Shown here: piece after piece, positions 63,197-64,000 of the stretch
Numbering within the stretch: the stretch's first letter is position 1
How the letters are laid out: each line of letters opens with the position of its first letter
From: UTCFX2 sp963827155
GTDB lineage: Bacteria; Chloroflexota; Anaerolineae; Anaerolineales; UBA4823
Reading direction: 5' to 3'
DNA length: 64,000 bases
Assembly: GCA_963827155.1 (NCBI GenBank)
Contig: CAWGZV010000002.1
Coordinates: 1,364,001 to 1,428,000, forward strand
Program-made: the position numbers and the translations under genes
Notes under the pieces: model-generated
What the model saw: only the letters and a program-made list of their open reading frames with translations
The model's database searches: none
Told to the model about the DNA's origin: nothing

Positions 63197-64000
63197 ATGC
63201 AATCGAAAAACTGGTCTAAGAATTTCGAAGCCCGGGGCTCATTTGGGCAAGAGACCATTTTCAGCTTGCTCCAATGGGGAGATCGCATCCTTAATATGCT
63301 TCCTGCGCCTTTGTGGAGCGTTTTTCGTGAGACAACCTGCGCATATTCCAGGACAAAAATGGCCGGTTTCTTTTCACAGTTCATCTCGAAGAAGGATCTG
63401 GTATTCGATATCGGGGCGAATCTCGGCAGCTACACGAAGGTTTTTTCGGATTTGGGCGCCAGGATCGTCGCCGTCGATCCGCAGCCGACCTGTGTCGAGA
63501 TTCTCCATCGAAAATTTGCTGCCTGCCCAGATGTGACTGTAGTAGCTGCCGGCCTGGGATCAAAAGAGGAGATCCGACCATTTTATATTTGCCGCCAGAA
63601 CCATACCACATCAACATTTTCAGAAAATTTCATGAGGAAAAGCCGTTATGCCCTCAGGACCTGGGAAGAGGTGATCCAGACCCCGGTCGTGACATTGGAT
63701 AGCCTGGTAAACCGGTACGGTCTCCCGGCATTCATCAAAATTGACACCGAAGGCTATGAGCTGGAGGTCCTGCGAGGTTTGACTGCCCCCGTCCCGCAGC
63801 TCTCATTTGAGTTTTCGAAAGAGTTTCCGGAAATTACCAGCGCCGCGCTCCAGCATCTCGAGGCTTTAGGAAAGGCGGAGTTCAACTACAGCACTCCAGG
63901 AAGTTTTACTCTGGCATTGCCAACCTGGGTGGACGCCAAAAGTCTGAAACGCGTCTTATCGCAGAAATGGAGCCTGTATGCCGGTGGAGATATCTACTGT
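63197..64000 (+). CDS. FkbM family methyltransferase, cut by the window end
   Basis: The open frame begins at ATG 63197, eight bases after GGAGG at 63187-63191, and runs to the window end, giving 268 residues without a stop. After an N-terminal helical part (LLQWGDRILNMLPAPLWSVF) comes the SAM-binding core: LVFDIGANLGSYTKVFSDLG, with the family's DIGAN-G motif, then RIVAVDPQPTCVEIL and VVAAGLGS. The FkbM signatures are TPVVTLDSLVNRYGLPAFIK and IDTEGYELEVLRGL. Such enzymes O-methylate sugars, lipids or antibiotics. The gene stands behind a terminator, so it opens a new transcription unit, perhaps a glycan or polysaccharide locus beyond the window. That part cannot be seen. Confidence 0.9.
   Translation, partial: MQSKNWSKNFEARGSFGQETIFSLLQWGDRILNMLPAPLWSVFRETTCAYSRTKMAGFFSQFISKKDLVFDIGANLGSYTKVFSDLGARIVAVDPQPTCVEILHRKFAACPDVTVVAAGLGSKEEIRPFYICRQNHTTSTFSENFMRKSRYALRTWEEVIQTPVVTLDSLVNRYGLPAFIKIDTEGYELEVLRGLTAPVPQLSFEFSKEFPEITSAALQHLEALGKAEFNYSTPGSFTLALPTWVDAKSLKRVLSQKWSLYAGGDIYC

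Noticed and set aside
1..64000. tRNA or rRNA genes
   Set aside because: No tRNA T-arm with matching acceptor stem and no conserved rRNA segment was noticed; a covariance-model scan would be decisive.

Overview
The window looks like about 64 kb of chromosome from a member of the Chloroflexota, most likely class Anaerolineae. This is inferred from the GC-rich coding style and from several family markers: lipoproteins with threonine/proline-rich stalks, secreted proteins ending in a short LPL-type tail, a bacterial StayGreen homologue, PadR with a HAAS-type partner, and 7TM histidine kinases. No rRNA or tRNA gene was found, so the placement is tentative.

Layout. 0-8.5 kb: a PadR operon, a lipoprotein, a broken StayGreen gene, a secreted repeat protein, and a self-regulated cassette of TetR, a rifampin-phosphotransferase-type enzyme and an MFS exporter, which runs into a 12-copy REP array. 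8.6-15 kb: three large secreted proteins on the minus strand (two beta-helix proteins and a BNR-type propeller). 15-23.7 kb: a hydrolase, a lipoprotein, and a TetR-controlled MacAB-like ABC operon. 23.8-30.1 kb: two copies of a pair made of a membrane acyltransferase and a secreted TolB-like propeller, the first propeller being wrecked. 30.2-34 kb: a VOC protein, a triple-repeat secreted protein, and a RAYT transposase bracketed by REPIN repeats. 34-39.6 kb: a minus-strand catabolic cluster of Lrp regulator, saccharopine-dehydrogenase-family enzyme, APC amino-acid permease and tungsten aldehyde:ferredoxin oxidoreductase. 40-46.7 kb: AT-richer surface proteins, a PlsC acyltransferase, a CrtC/AttH-like protein and an arylsulfatase. 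46.7-55.8 kb: a giant secreted FG-GAP protein, a pseudo-receiver-like protein, and a histidine kinase / four-helix protein / LuxR response regulator operon. 56-64 kb: a thioesterase, a cupin, two coupled membrane proteins, an alkylsulfatase-like metallo-hydrolase, a 7TM-GAF-HTH receptor and the start of an FkbM methyltransferase.

Three themes stand out. First, secreted proteins of unrelated fold end in the same short tail, roughly [YF]LPLhhK/R followed directly by the stop, which suggests a shared C-terminal export or anchoring signal. Second, a REP/REPIN-RAYT system is present: the same GTAG-headed hairpin repeat forms a tandem array at 8 kb and flanks the RAYT at 33 kb. Third, about a dozen genes carry single-base frameshifts with well conserved sequence on both sides, often at short homopolymers. 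Many of these are probably consensus errors, so frameshifted genes are annotated here as whole genes with the break marked. The propeller gene at 25.5-27.1 kb has several breaks and is called a pseudogene.
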